From: Ursus arctos
Lineage: Eukaryota; Chordata; Mammalia; Carnivora; Ursidae
Reading direction: 5' to 3'
Length of the DNA stretch: 64,000 nucleotides
Assembly (NCBI RefSeq): GCF_023065955.2
Contig: NW_026622952.1
Location: forward strand, 31,234,313 to 31,298,312
Shown: positions 1-11,089 of the stretch, one piece after another
How the letters are laid out: each line of letters opens with the position of its first letter
How positions within the stretch are numbered: the stretch's first letter is position 1
Program-made: the position numbers and the translations under genes
The notes under the pieces: generated by a model
Database searches by the model: none
What the model was told of the DNA's origin: nothing
Seen by the model: only the letters and a program-made list of their open reading frames with translations

Positions 1-1035
1 TCCTTTGTGTTTCTCTTGTTTTCTTTTAAAAGAGATGATTGGAGACAAGCATAAATTCAAATTCAATTCAATTCTCAATACATAACTGAATTCTGATCCT
101 TTAAATAGTCACACACTCGAGCCAAGAATTTTTAAATGTTTTTATTTCTCTTAACAGTCTGGATTCTCTCAGATTATACTTACCTTATTCTCTTACAATA
201 CAGTGGCTAGCGAATTATCGTAGGAGCTTATTTACTACACAGTTTCCTTGGAAGCTATATTCAGAGACCCTGATTTGACAAATCTGGGATGGATCCTGGG
301 TTTCTAAAATTGTAACACATACTCCTAGGTGATTCTGTTGAAAGTAATTCAGTTAGTATCAACTAGTAGCAATGACTCAAAAATACAACAACTTCCATTT
401 ATGACAATACTTAGTGAATTAGTAATTAGTGATTTAGCCAAAAGTTTTATTGCATTGTTGTTCTGAGTTATCCCAAATATATGTAAAAACACAGGCCAAG
501 TAAACACTATTTGAAGTTTTGAAGGTAAGCATTAATTCTTCTAACACATCATATAGTGTTCTAACAGTCTATACTTCTGCTCTAAGGAGTTAAATATTGA
601 GATAATATGAATTTACTGAATTACAGGAGATTATCAAGAAAGAATTTGATTTCTTCGTAGATATGTAAGTTATAGCTAAATTTCAATGCTAATTTAGTCA
701 TGGCCTATTTTGTGGAAGGTATAGTTCTATGTAGAATGATGAATAAAAGTGTGTGCACTACCTTTCTATAAAAAGGGTGGTATGATATCATTGTAGGGTG
801 TGTGTATGTGTGTGCATGTGTACGTGAGTGTGTGTGTGTATGTGTGTGTATGCATGCATTACCCTAGTTAGGTCACAAAAAAATCTTCCTGAAGACGTGG
901 TAATGAATTTTAACAAAGTGACCTAAAGAATAAAAGTGACCAAAAGTTTATATTTATAAAAATATTATGTTCTGTTACGTAACATTAAGCTTATAGATAT
1001 TTTCTCTTTGCCAGGAAACAGGGAGATAAAAGAAA
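1..1035. other. Intergenic, mostly unassigned; TG repeat
   Basis: No gene is visible. A TG-rich simple repeat lies at about 797-858 with interruptions such as TGCATG and TACG. A short stretch at about 285-340 resembles the inner part of MER5-type hAT transposons (cctgggtttctaaaattg, then ctcctaggtgattctg), but it is too short to be certain. The rest is A+T-rich sequence in which I recognise nothing. Confidence 0.6.
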
Positions 1036-1039
1036 ATTA

Positions 1040-1140
1040 ATGTGTATTGAATGCCAACTCTGGATCAAGCAGTCTTTTATCTGTTTGCCATCTATTATCT
1101 TATTACAGATTACTACTCAACATTGCCACTTCTGCTAGAA
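1040..1140 (+). repeat. MIR SINE fragment
   Basis: The stretch reads like the start of MIR: a tgtattgaatgccaact segment where MIR has its 'tattgagcgcctactatgtgcc' core, then a 'ctattatcttatt' segment. It is strongly diverged, as expected of this ancient mammal-wide tRNA-derived SINE. A chance resemblance is possible. Confidence 0.45.
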
Positions 1141-1289
1141 CCAAACTCTAAAAAAATGTTATTTAAAATGAGGTTTAAAGCCCCTTAATTCAGTGACTAC
1201 TTAGTGACAGAAATTTTTTTCAAAGCATATAGGGTAGATCTATCAATATTACAGAAAGAGAAATTCCTTCCCTCTGTCTCAAAGTATTT

Positions 1290-1690
1290 AGGTTTTTAGG
1301 AGGGGAGACTGACAATAAACAACAACATAACAAATAGATAAAACAAATAGAACGTTAATCAGTGATAAATGTAGTGGATATAAATAAAATGTAGGAGAAG
1401 ATCATGGGGACATTGGAGTGATGGGATGTGGGTGGAGGGCAGCTTGCAATATTAAAGAGGGAAGTCAGAGCACAGTTTTTTGAAAAAGTGAGATTTGAAC
1501 ACAGACTGGAAGTAGCCAAGTACACATTAAGGAGGAGAACTTTGCAGTCAGAAGAGGACAAAGCTAAGGCACTAATACCAAATATGTGAAGGAACATCGA
1601 GGAAGTGAAGGTGAGAGCAGGACAGAGTTAATGGGGTCCAAATGTACTGATGGCCCTGCAGACCTCATTGTCCTTTTGACTTTTACTCTG
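1290..1690 (-). repeat. L2 LINE fragment, antisense
   Basis: The + strand shows features of antisense L2: gacaataaacaacaac, then gagatttgaacacagactgga (counterpart of 'gacatttgagcagagacctga'), and finally cttttactctgag. The order and spacing fit the non-coding and ORF2-flanking part of L2. The fragment is old and heavily mutated. Open reading frames across it on either strand are fortuitous. Confidence 0.65.
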
Positions 1691-1894
1691 AGCGAAGGGC
1701 AAACCTCTACAGAGTGGGAGCACAGTACTGGGATCTGGTCTGCCTTTCCATGGATCCCTGTGACTCTGTTGAGAGCAGACTTGCAACAGAGTCAATGCAA
1801 ACACAGAGAGACCTGTACTCAGCCTCCCTCTGAGATTCTCAAGCTGGTTCCTTCTCTTCACCCTGATTTCTTAATATTAAGGGGCCCGGATTTC

Positions 1895-2130
1895 AAACTT
1901 TGTTCTTCCTTAGTCCTTCTACACTCATCTTCTTGGTGACTTCATCCTATCCCATGGTATAAAATGCCATCTGTACCTTGTCAGTTTCCAAATTGATGTC
2001 CCCATTTGGGACCTCTCTCCCACACTGCAATCACATATACACAACTGCTTCCTGGAGGTCTGCCCTCAGGTCCTTAATAACAAGTCCCATCTTTCTCCAA
2101 AAACCTATTTGTTTTATTGCCTTTTCTGTT
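1895..2130 (+). repeat. L2 LINE fragment, sense
   Basis: The segment cttggtgacttcatcctatcc, then catggtataaaatgcc, followed by dated versions of the 'gatgactcccaaatt' and 'cagacctctcccc' blocks, corresponds to the L2 ORF2 region in sense orientation. It lies about 200 bases from an antisense L2 piece at 1290-1690, so the two are independent insertions or a rearranged copy. Confidence 0.6.
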
Positions 2131-2159
2131 TTAGTTTATCACAATTGTCTCTCTCCTGT

Positions 2160-3665
2160 TGCCAGGTCATGATGGGTGACCTGAGATTCTAGAATGCTTG
2201 TTGTGCTTGAGATAAACAGAAGAAAATTATACCTAGAGGATTCAAGAAGGGTACTAGGAGGGCATGAGTGTTGGGAGTGCAAGGGTGGGAGGGTTCTGCG
2301 ACTCCCTTTTTGCTCCTGATTAGGCAGCAGAAGGCCTGACAGGGGAGCCATGACTAGTCATGCTCCCCCTTGTGTCTCTTCCACCTCCCATTCTAGGCTT
2401 GTGCCAACACAGTACTGGAAGATTTTCAGGTGTTTATTCTTCATGATACCCAGATCCAGGAATGCAGCACCTCTTTGTCCTTGAAAAGCATCCAGAAAAC
2501 TCGAGGAAGCCTTTTGAATGGAGATGCTTAGCTATGGAAAACCACTATGGCCATGAGACACGCCCATGAACAGGAAACAGCTTTACTGTTTACCTAGTTG
2601 ATCTGTCAACCAAACTACAAGACTAACAACTAATCAGTGAGCTGGTGACCTCTAACTAAACCTGTTGTTCTAAACCCCAATCTTACATAGCCAAGCTAAA
2701 TACCTTCTTTCAACTCATCTTGAATGAAACTATCTATTCCATTCCTTAAGCCAGGAAAAACCCTACACAGACTATTCAAAAATTAAATGGTTATAGGACT
2801 AAAAAAAAGTATTTTTTTCACTTTCTGCTCATCTTCTAATATGATATCAATGAAAGGAAATGATGAGAGACTTTTAAGATTAAACATTTGAGGGTTGGAG
2901 GGTATACATCCATCACATCTTAAGGTTACTAGAATTTTGATATATATTTCCAAAAGAGAATGGAAACTACTATGTTGAAGCTGTGTTATCAACATAGATG
3001 CTAATCTTGAATATAAATTAAGGAGGTTATACTCTTGGCGTAAGTGATCAACTCTGGGAAGATCCCAATCATATGTATCCCAGTGGCTCTCATATATCCT
3101 GACCCTTAGTAGATATTAAATGTGTTTTGCCTTTTTTTTCTTGAACAAGTTATTTATACCACTGATTTACAAACACAGAAGCCAGGATGATGCTAATACA
3201 GCAAACAAGCCACACAATCTATTTTACTACAATCCCTGGATGCCAGTAAAGTTTACTTCTCCTTTGACAGCTTGAAAATTGCAATTTGGAGCTAAAAGCT
3301 TATCCCTGCAATAAAGACTGGCTAGTGAAGTTTTACACAGAAATGAGAAATTTGGCTGCTGGTTGTGTTTGAATCTTGTTGGAAAGGAGGCTCTCCCCAG
3401 ACAAGGTTGTGCCCTTGATGTGTTAAGCAGGCTGTCCACTTAACCCAAAGGTCTATTCAAACAGTTCAATCAAATTGTTAGCTGTCAAAATGCCATCCAA
3501 ATACATTAGAGTGGTCCTGTTAACAGCTGAAAGACCTTGTGTAAGCACCAACCATGTTTAGTGAGACTAAAGCCTGAGTCCCAGCTGAGAAGCTGGAAAT
3601 GGACCTCAGGTTAAAAAGGATAAGTTCTTAAATTGGTTTTTGATTGTACTGACTCCAAATATAGG
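2160..3665. other. Intergenic, nothing recognised
   Basis: The sequence is A+T rich with a slightly more G+C-rich patch at 2230-2400. Open reading frames here are about 70 codons or less, with no recognisable protein motif, and I see no clear repeat family. An unrecognised old repeat is possible. Confidence 0.5.
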
Positions 3666-3672
3666 AACAGTG

Positions 3673-3848
3673 GTCCTCTAAGATAGTGATCTTCAGTATG
3701 GAGTTCTTGGATCAGCAGCGTTAGCATCACCTTGAAAACCTGTTAGAAATGCAAATTCTTACCCAGGTCTTACTGAATCGGAAACTCTGGATGACATACC
3801 CAGCAATATGTTTTTCAGTGAACTTTCCAGGTGACTGTGATTCAAATT
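3673..3848. mobile_element. MER5-type hAT DNA transposon remnant
   Basis: The blocks agtgatcttcagtatgg, cagcagcgttagcatcacct, tgttagaaatgcaaattctt, ttactgaatcggaaactctgg and ttccaggtgactgtgattc occur in the order and spacing of MER5A, a short non-autonomous hAT-Charlie element. It encodes nothing. The terminal inverted repeats have decayed. Confidence 0.7.
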
Positions 3849-3916
3849 AAAGCATAAAAACGATTTTTTTCTAGGAGTCAGTGTTTTTGATAGAACATTA
3901 TGAATGCCATATTCAT

Positions 3917-4500
3917 TTTTTACCCTTTTGTATTTAAATTCAGTTAGCCAATATATAGTACATCATTAGTTTTTGATGTAGTGTTCGATTCATTAGTTGT
4001 ATATAACACCCAGTGCTCATCACATCACGTGCCCTCCTTAATGCCCATCACCCAGTCACCCCATCCCCCCACCCACCTCCCTTTCTGCAACCTTCAGTTT
4101 GTTTCCCAGAATCCAGAGTCTCTCAGGGTTTGTCTCCCTCTCTGATTTCTTCCAATTCAGTTTTCCCTCCTTTCCTCTATGGTCCTCTGCACTATTCCTT
4201 ATATTCTATGTATGAGTGAAACCATATGATAATTGTCTTTCTGTGATTGACTTATTTCACTTAGCATAATCCCCTCCAGTTCCATCCATTTATATCCATG
4301 TGTAAATGGTAGATAGTCATCCTTTCTGATGGCTGAGTAATATTCCATTGTATATGTGAACCACATCTTCTCTATCCCATCTGTTGAAGGCGTCTCAGCT
4401 CCTTCCACAGTTTGGCTATTGTGTACATTGCTGCTATGAACATTAGGGTGTTCTTGTCACTACATCTGTATCTTTGGGATAATACTCAGTAGGGCTATTT
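3917..4500 (-). mobile_element. L1 LINE, 5'-truncated, 3' UTR and ORF2 end
   Basis: Read on the minus strand, this is the carnivore L1 tail. Segments on the + strand include gatgtagtgttcgattcatt, acacccagtgctcatc, ctccttaatgcccatcaccc and ggctgagtaatattccattg. A minus-strand frame at 4199-4408 encodes the end of ORF2, the LINE endonuclease/reverse transcriptase, with MEYYSAIRKDDYLPF, KWMELEGIMLSE and YHMVSLIHRI. The element stops at about 4500, as in ordinary 5'-truncated insertions. It is not functional. Confidence 0.85.
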
Positions 4501-4509
4501 CTGTGTTGA

Positions 4510-6815
4510 CATATCCATTTTAATAGTGAAAACAAATTTTGAAAATTGGATTAATCATGATTATTGAGTAGTTGGCAATTTTATGGAAAGTACTTTTTTG
4601 TATATGATTGAAATGCAAAGCTGAATACTAATGAGCCTAATGTAATATTAATATTGTCTGTTGGGGTCACTAATATCATTATGGAAAGGAAGAATAAGTG
4701 AAGTAAAGAGATGATTGTAATATTGTTATAACAACAAAGAAAAAAAAACTTGGGGATAACTATCATTTTCAGAAATGTTGTTTCCTACCTTCACAAGAGA
4801 CAAAAAATTCTATTACAAATTTGTTTGTCCAGTAACTACATAAACTAGGCTGATTTACTCCAAATTATTTGATAAAAATTAAACATATGTTATAAAATTT
4901 GATTTATTGGTTCAACATAGAAAATCTCACTTCTGCATTTAGAAGTCACCCTGGCCAGTCATCCACAAATTTCTTCCCTCTGTAACCAAAGAAAGGAGCT
5001 CATTGCTGGAGCCAGAGTCATCTGGGATGAATCTCTGGGCTTCCACTCACTATGTGTGTGACATTGGGAAAATAATTTAAGGTTTGTGAGCTTCAGTTTT
5101 AGTTTTTTGTTTGTTTGTGTGTTTAGTTGATAAAACCAAACTTGTATGGCTGATGTGAGCACTCCTGAGAAAGGAACTGAAGCGCTAGAACACACAGGTG
5201 CACCAGACGCGTGATAGGCACTCTGACACAGGAAGTATTATTTGCTTCTATTTCCAATTAAATCCATTTTCTTTATTCCTGCTATCAACTTGCCAACTGT
5301 GATGGGAAACTTTCCCCCAGATGTCAGTGTTTTGTAGCTCAGACCCATTGTACTGGGACATCTCCAGCTTCCTCTGCTCCTTCTTTTAGGTCCTTCCTAG
5401 TCCCTGATCCAGCATGTGCTAACAGTCGTATATCCTCAAACTTTTTCTGTGAAATGTTCATTTAACTTCTTCACCCTAATAAAATATCATGAACACCATT
5501 TTCCTAGCAACTCTTCCCTATTCCAAAGGAAATTCTGGCATCAGTCTTGTTTCCTATTCTCTTCCATATGGTACGGGCAGCCATCATCTAAAACTTTCCC
5601 ATTCAAAAATGTAGGCAACCTACTTAGATGTTTCTTTGTTTAACATTCAAAAGTGCCCTGGGATACTTTTCATTTATCTCAAGAAGCCTGCATCTCCTAT
5701 GTGTTTCCACCCTCCTTAGGCAGACAGTCAAAATTCTTTTTTCCTAAAAACAAAACAAAACCTCTCTATTCCTCACTCCAAACTACTTGTGTTCTATGTT
5801 ATAGTTAAAATACATTGCACTGTGTTCTTACTCATCCTTTAAAACTTCCTACTTCTGTACATGCAAATTCTTGGTTATAGATGTCTTCATTTCCATAATA
5901 CCCTACAAAAATATTATCCATTAGAGTCCAGTACAAATGCCACAAACTACAGTTGCATATCATCTGTTTATTCTCTTGATTTAAACTGCAATTGTCTTAT
6001 ACACTAATTATAATGATACTGGGTTTCTCTAAATATCATTTTCCAACTGAAAATGTGTGCTTACTCCAAAATTCAAGCTTAATCTCTCATATAATCTATC
6101 TTCTCTCATATATGCATGTATATACATATATATATCTTATTTAAATATGAAATATGTTTTATTTAAATATGTGTGTGAATTCTTTTAGTGCTCTATTGAA
6201 GTACATGAGCAATCCTTTATCAGCATTGTAAGAAGACTGAACCTATTTAAATAAACTATGATCACAGAAAAAAATAAATGAAAAAAAGAGGTACTCCCAA
6301 AAATATCATTCCAAAGTGTGCCTTATAGAGGGCTTATGGCTTTTACGAGCTAACTCCCTCCATGCACTCCCCAAAGATTATTCAAAAGACTGAGTTGATC
6401 CTCTAACATCTATTTTCCTTTTTGGATCTTGATTAGGGGTACATAACTGATACCTGCTAAGCTACTGCTAACTGCCAAAGATATTGCCCTTCAGCATTGT
6501 ATTGAATCTCCCTCATTATAACTGGACTAGTTGTCTAATATTCTTCTAAGTTTACTGTGCTGAACCAATGTATTTGTATCAGTCAAGTTTTTATTTCAAC
6601 TAGTGACCCTGGGTCTTGAAGTCATTACAGGTTGCCTTTCAAAAAGATAATGAAAACTTAAAATTTAATTTTGACTAAAATTAATATTACACACAAAAAA
6701 ATTAGGAAAAAATTATGGCATACAAGGGAACTTGTTAAAATGACTAATACAATTATAATAAAACATAATTTAACAGATTTGTTGACACTTTAAATTTTGA
6801 TTAATGTCAGATTAA
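4510..6815. other. Intergenic, nothing recognised
   Basis: This is A+T-rich sequence with local TATA-type runs at about 6105-6175. No open reading frame has a recognisable domain. I see no repeat I can name, although parts of 5270-5900 have the look of old repeats too diverged to assign. Confidence 0.5.
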
Positions 6816-6821
6816 AGCAAA

Positions 6822-7985
6822 CAATTTTTTTTAATTGAAGTGTAATGGACACACAGTTTTACATTAGTTTCAGGTGTACAGCATAGTGATTTGACAAGTC
6901 TATATGTTGTGCAATGCTCACTACAAGTATAGCTCCCATCTGTCACCATACAATGCTATTATAATACCATTGGCAATATTTCCTATGTTGTACCTTTCAT
7001 CCCCATGACTTACTCCTTCCTTAACTGGAAGTCCCTACCTTGCACCCCCCTTCAACCATTTTGCCCATTACAATTCTTTCCCCTCTGGGAGTTTGTTCTT
7101 ATATTCATGTGTCTGTTTCTGCTTTTTGTTTGTTTCTTTGTTGTTTTTTATATTCTACATATAAATGAAATCATATGGTATTTGCTTTTCTCTGACTTAT
7201 TTCATTTAGCATTAATACCCTTTAGGTCTTTCCATGTTATCACAAATGGCAAGATTTCATCTTTTCTTTTTTTTATGACTGAATAATATTCATATAACGA
7301 CACACACACCACTTCTTTATCCACTCATCTTTTGATGGACACTTGGAAAGCTTCCATGTTTTCACTATTGTAAATAATGCTTCAGTAAACATAGAGGTGC
7401 ATGTATCTGTTTAAATTAGTGTTTTCATTTTTTTGAGGTAAATGTCCAGTAGTGGAATTATTAGGTCTAATGGCATTTCCATTTTAACTTTTCAAGGCAC
7501 CACCACAGTTTTTCACAGTGCCTATGCCAATTTACATTCCCACCAACAGTGCATGGAGGTTCCTTTTTCTCTACATCCTTACCAACACTTGTTATTTCTT
7601 GTGTTTTTTATTCTAGCCATTCTGAGAAGTATAAGGCCACATCTCATTGTGGTTTTGATTTATATTTTCTTAATGATGAGTAATGTTGAGCATCTTTTCA
7701 TGTGTCTGTTGGCCATCTCTGTATCTCTTTGGAAAATGTCTATTCAAGTCCTCTGCCTGTACTTAATTGGATTATTTGTTTTTTCAGTATTGAGTTGTAG
7801 AAGTTCTTTATATATTTTGGGTCTTAACCCCTTATCAGATATGTCATTTGCAAATATCTTTTCCCATTCAGTAGGTGGCCTTTTTGTTTTGTTTTGTTTT
7901 GCTATCCAAAAGCCTTGTGTGTGTGTGTGTCTGTGTGTGTGTGGTCCCAGTAGATTATTTTTGTTTCTCTTGCCTGAGGAAAGCA
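6822..7985 (-). mobile_element. L1 LINE (older L1M type), 3' UTR and ORF2 part
   Basis: On the + strand this is antisense L1. The 3' UTR block begins at aattgaagtgtaatggacac and continues through ttagtttcaggtgtacagca and tgtcaccatacaatgct. Antisense ORF2 follows, with atcatatggtatttgc, ttgatggacacttgga, cccaccaacagtgcatg, tttggaaaatgtctattc and accccttatcagatatg. It ends at cttgcctgaggaaagc. Small expansions (GTTTT near 7886, TG at 7915-7943) sit inside. The 200-codon + strand frame at 7442-8044 is antisense to ORF2 and has no meaning of its own. Confidence 0.88.
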
Positions 7986-8303
7986 AACAATTTTTAATGT
8001 TTAATTATATTTTGCCTCACATTTATCCATTTTTCTTTCTTTAAAGCATGCTGAGTAGATTTAAAGATGGAACACTTGACATTAATACAAAAACACGATT
8101 GTCCTTCCAGAATATATTATTTCCTGTGTATTCAAAATATATCCTAGGAGATTTAGGAATATGTTCTTTTCCTTTTCATGCTCAATTCTCTGAAAACAAA
8201 AATAAACAAAGAAGGAAACAAAATCACATTTAAAACATAAGACAGATGACCATATTTGGCCTTTTTGGCTTTTGGCTATATATTCATTTAAAAATCTCTT
8301 TAT

Positions 8304-8518
8304 GGGGGTGCCTGGGTGGCTCAATCAGGTAAACATCTGGCTCTCAGCTTAGGCTCAGGTCATGATCTCAGGTTCCTGGGATTGAGCCATACATTGGGCT
8401 CCATGCTCAGTGGGGGTTCTGCTGGAGATTCTCCCTTCCTTTCTGTCTCTCTACCCCTCCCCCCACATATTCTCTCTCTCTCTTTCTCAAATAAATAAAT
8501 CTTTAAAATTTTTTTTAG
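8304..8518 (+). mobile_element. CAN-SINE (tRNA-derived), older copy
   Basis: It begins GGGGGTGCCTGGGTGGCTCA with the RNA polymerase III A box inherited from a tRNA, then a B-box-like stretch, a CT-rich middle at about 8455-8490, and an AATAAATAAATCTTT tail. The head carries several mutations relative to the young copies in this window. CAN-SINEs are restricted to Carnivora and are mobilised by L1. I could not find a convincing target-site duplication. Confidence 0.93.
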
Positions 8519-8624
8519 AAATATGTTTATGTATTATTTTAATAAAATACCTGGTTTAAAAATAAAATTGATTAAATTTATGAAACTTTAAGTGCAGATT
8601 TTGATCACCTTAATTTATTTCATG

Positions 8625-8745
8625 TGTAATTATTGAGTACCTAGAATATTTTATATTCTGTGCTAGATACTAAGAAGAGCAAGAAAATAAGTGAATATGA
8701 AGAATTTTGTGCCTCAAAGAGCTCACAGTTATATAGCCAAACCTA
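8625..8745 (-). repeat. L2 LINE 3' end fragment, antisense
   Basis: Blocks resembling the antisense L2 3' end are present: taattattgagtacctagaa, tattctgtgctagatact and gcctcaaagagctcacagtt. This matches the familiar 'ttattgagcgcctactatgtgccaggc...gagcttacagt' layout with many substitutions. Confidence 0.6.
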
Positions 8746-8749
8746 TAAG

Positions 8750-9695
8750 CATAAATTGGCTTACAAAATAGACTGATTTTCTACTACCATATATGATAGT
8801 AGGGACTGGGATTAGGATCGTTTGTATATTTTGTATATTACTTTCCTCAAGACATAAAATTTCAAAGGACAGTGTTATGCATGCAATAATCTAAAAAATC
8901 AGAGGAAAGCACAATGTTCTCTATATCTTCATATCAAGAAACCCTTACTATATCCAAAGATATGTTTCGGTAAAATTATAGTCACCCTTCTATATTCAGC
9001 AATAATGGTATTTTACTAAAGTCAGTAAAATAATCAGGCCTGAGAAAAATTACTTAACAGTACTTAAAGTGAGATAAATTAGTTTTAGAAATCTAACATA
9101 AAAGTATAATTCTGTCATATTTTCATGAAAATCCTAATATTTCAATAGTACCTGAAACCTTATGGAATCCTGAAATCTTCACATTTTTCAGTTACTATAC
9201 CATTAATTTCAGAATTAACACATATTAGAATAGCAAATATATAAAAAGCTTAATTGGTACATTTTTATATTCTCTATAGATATAGATAGATATAGATATA
9301 GATAAAGACAAATGCCAGCTTTTTGTTTTTTATTTTGGTGTTTAAAGAGAGTGACTCATATGAAGGAAGGAAAATAAATATTTATTTGTAGTTGCCCTAG
9401 AGATCAAAATTAACATCTTAACTTATAGCAATCTGCTTCAGTTAACACTAATTTAGTTTCAATATTATACAATATATTTGCTTCTATGTATTATGGTTTT
9501 ATTCCCTCTCCATTGTGTTATTTTTCTGCCATAAAAATTGTACATTATATACCACACCAGCACAGATTTGTGTTACTATGCAAATTTGCTTTTTTAATCA
9601 CGTAAGTTAAGAAAAGATTTATAAAGTAAAATTATTTATAGTGTCTTATATTTACCTATGTAGTTATTTCTATTGGTGCTTTTGATCTTCATGTA
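8750..9695. other. Intergenic, nothing recognised; short ATAGAT repeat
   Basis: The only clear structure is a short ATAGAT/GATATA repeat at about 9275-9306. The remainder is A+T-rich sequence without a supported gene or named repeat. Confidence 0.5.
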
Positions 9696-9699
9696 GATT

Positions 9700-10014
9700 T
9701 GAGTTTCTACTTAATGGCCTAGTTTCACTAGTTTTACTCCCTTTAGAATTTCTTGTAGGACAGGTTTGCATGCAATGAATTCTGTCATTTTTTCCCCCTT
9801 CATCTAAGAATGTCTTGGTCTTCCTTCATTTTTGAAGGATAGTTTGCAGGGTATAGAATTTTTGGATGACTGTATTTCTTTCATACTTTGATTATGTCAT
9901 TCCTCTGACTCTGGCCTCCATGGGTTCTAAAGATATAAATTATAAATCATAGCCCTCTTGCTGCTTTTGAAAATTTACCTTTGGCTTTGGCTTTTGACAG
10001 TTTCATTATGATGC
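9700..10014 (-). mobile_element. L1 LINE ORF2 fragment, antisense
   Basis: The + strand carries L1-antisense blocks: tccctttagaatttcttgta, ttgaaggatagtttgcaggg, ggcctccatgggttct, ctcttgctgcttttga and ggcttttgacagtttcatta. The fragment ends where the ERVL-type LTR starts, so the retrovirus appears to have landed at or next to this L1. I do not see the L1 resume after 15130. Confidence 0.7.
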
Positions 10015-10247
10015 ATCATAAAGGTTAATTTTATGTAAGCATGACTGGACCTCAGGGTGCCAGATGTTTGGTTAAACAGTATTTCTGGATGTTTCTATGA
10101 GAGGTTTTTGAATAAGATTAACATTTTATCAGTAGACTGAGCAAAAACACTTTGTTTTTTTGGCCCAGTGTAGGTGGGCCTCATCCAGTCCAATCTGTCT
10201 TGGGCCTGAATAGAGTAAAAGACTGAATAAGAAGGAATTCTTTCAAG

Positions 10248-10330
10248 GAAGGAAGGAAGGAAAGAAGGGAAGGAGGGAAGGAGGGAAGGAAAAAGGGAGG
10301 AAGGAAGAAAGGAGGAAGGAAAGAAGGAAT
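10248..10330. repeat. GGAA/GAAGG purine-rich microsatellite
   Basis: An uneven run of GGAA, GGAAGG and GAAAG units lies in the ERVL LTR. It is strongly strand-asymmetric (purine + strand). Reading frames of low-complexity Phe/Ser/Pro residues across it on the minus strand are artefacts. Confidence 0.92.
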
Positions 10331-10532
10331 CCTTTCTTTCTCTGTCTTCCATTTGGGACATTTGCCTTTTTGTGTCTTCAAACTCAGACTTTGACTGGAA
10401 CTTACACCACATACTTTCTTGGTTTGCAGACCTTCAGACACATAGTGGAACTATGCCATTGATTCTCCTGGCTACAAATGTTAGACTTCTCAGTCTCCAA
10501 AGCAACATGAACCAACTCCTTAGAATAAATCC

Positions 10533-10568
10533 ATCTATGGGTCTATCATCTATCCGTCTATCTATCTG

Positions 10569-10612
<44 letters not shown>

Positions 10613-10625
10613 ATCTATCTATCTT
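10533..10625. repeat. (TCTA)n microsatellite
   Basis: A tetranucleotide tract of TCTA/TATC units is interrupted by TCTG, TCCG and TCATC near its edges, with a clean core at about 10566-10612. It lies near the 3' end of the LTR. Such tracts are usually length-variable between individuals. Confidence 0.95.
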
Positions 10626-10666
10626 TTTGGTTCTGTTATCTGGAAAACCCACACTGATACAGATTT

Positions 10667-10679
10667 TGGTACCAGGAGT
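10667..10679 (+). other. Retroviral primer binding site, tRNA-Leu type
   Basis: TGGTACCAGGAGT starts 5 bases after the LTR end and is complementary to the 3' end of tRNA-Leu(UAA) including its CCA. ERVL elements prime minus-strand DNA synthesis with tRNA-Leu. After 13 matching bases the similarity stops. Confidence 0.8.
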
Positions 10680-11089
10680 ATTTGGAGAAACATAATTTTA
10701 AGGATGAGTTTCCTGAATTGGTTCTGGGTTTTCTAGATTGGCTCTCTAATACAATTGCATTGAAGATACTAATTTCCACTAGTAGAGAGATAGGACCAAT
10801 AGTGCATAGCACAACCTGGCAATAGAGATATGTACTGCATTTCCATGGGATACTTTTAAGAAACTACTTGTAAGAAGCAAGGAGCTGGGTGACTGTATAT
10901 CATACTTTGGAACATTTTTTGAAATGTTTTGAATATAATGAGTTTGGTTGCTACTAATGCTGGACCAAGTGGTAAAAGAGAAGGATGAGCTTGGGATTCA
11001 AATTCCCTGCTCAAGTACCATGTACATAATCTGAAAGTTTATTTTGTTCTGAAGGAGACCTTTATCTCCTGTGGCTTCAGGGCTTAGAC

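Larger units (their letters stand above)
10015..10661 (+). mobile_element. MLT2/ERVL-type 5' LTR with microsatellites
   Basis: The LTR opens at about 10015 with ggttaattttatgtaagc and continues with cagtatttctggatgt, tcagtagactgagcaaa, aggtgggcctcatccagtcc and gggcctgaatagagtaaaag. It ends ttatctggaaaacccacact followed by gataca. Both ends match the MLT2 family. It is about 650 bases, longer than usual, because a GGAA-rich tract (10248-10330) and a TCTA tract (10533-10625) have expanded inside it. A second, oppositely oriented copy of this LTR type is at 27401-27845. Confidence 0.8.

Noticed and set aside
1586..1939. 117-codon + strand frame
   Set aside because: Begins in antisense L2 and runs into the start of a sense L2 fragment. 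No protein motif.
7442..8044. 200-codon + strand open reading frame
   Set aside because: Lies antisense to L1 ORF2 and includes a microsatellite. Antisense L1 often stays open by composition.
10095..10441. Minus-strand frames rich in Ser, Phe and Pro
   Set aside because: Translation of the GGAA microsatellite in an LTR.
10533..10625. Regular repeat suggestive of a CRISPR-like array
   Set aside because: A plain tetranucleotide microsatellite with no spacers, in a mammalian genome.
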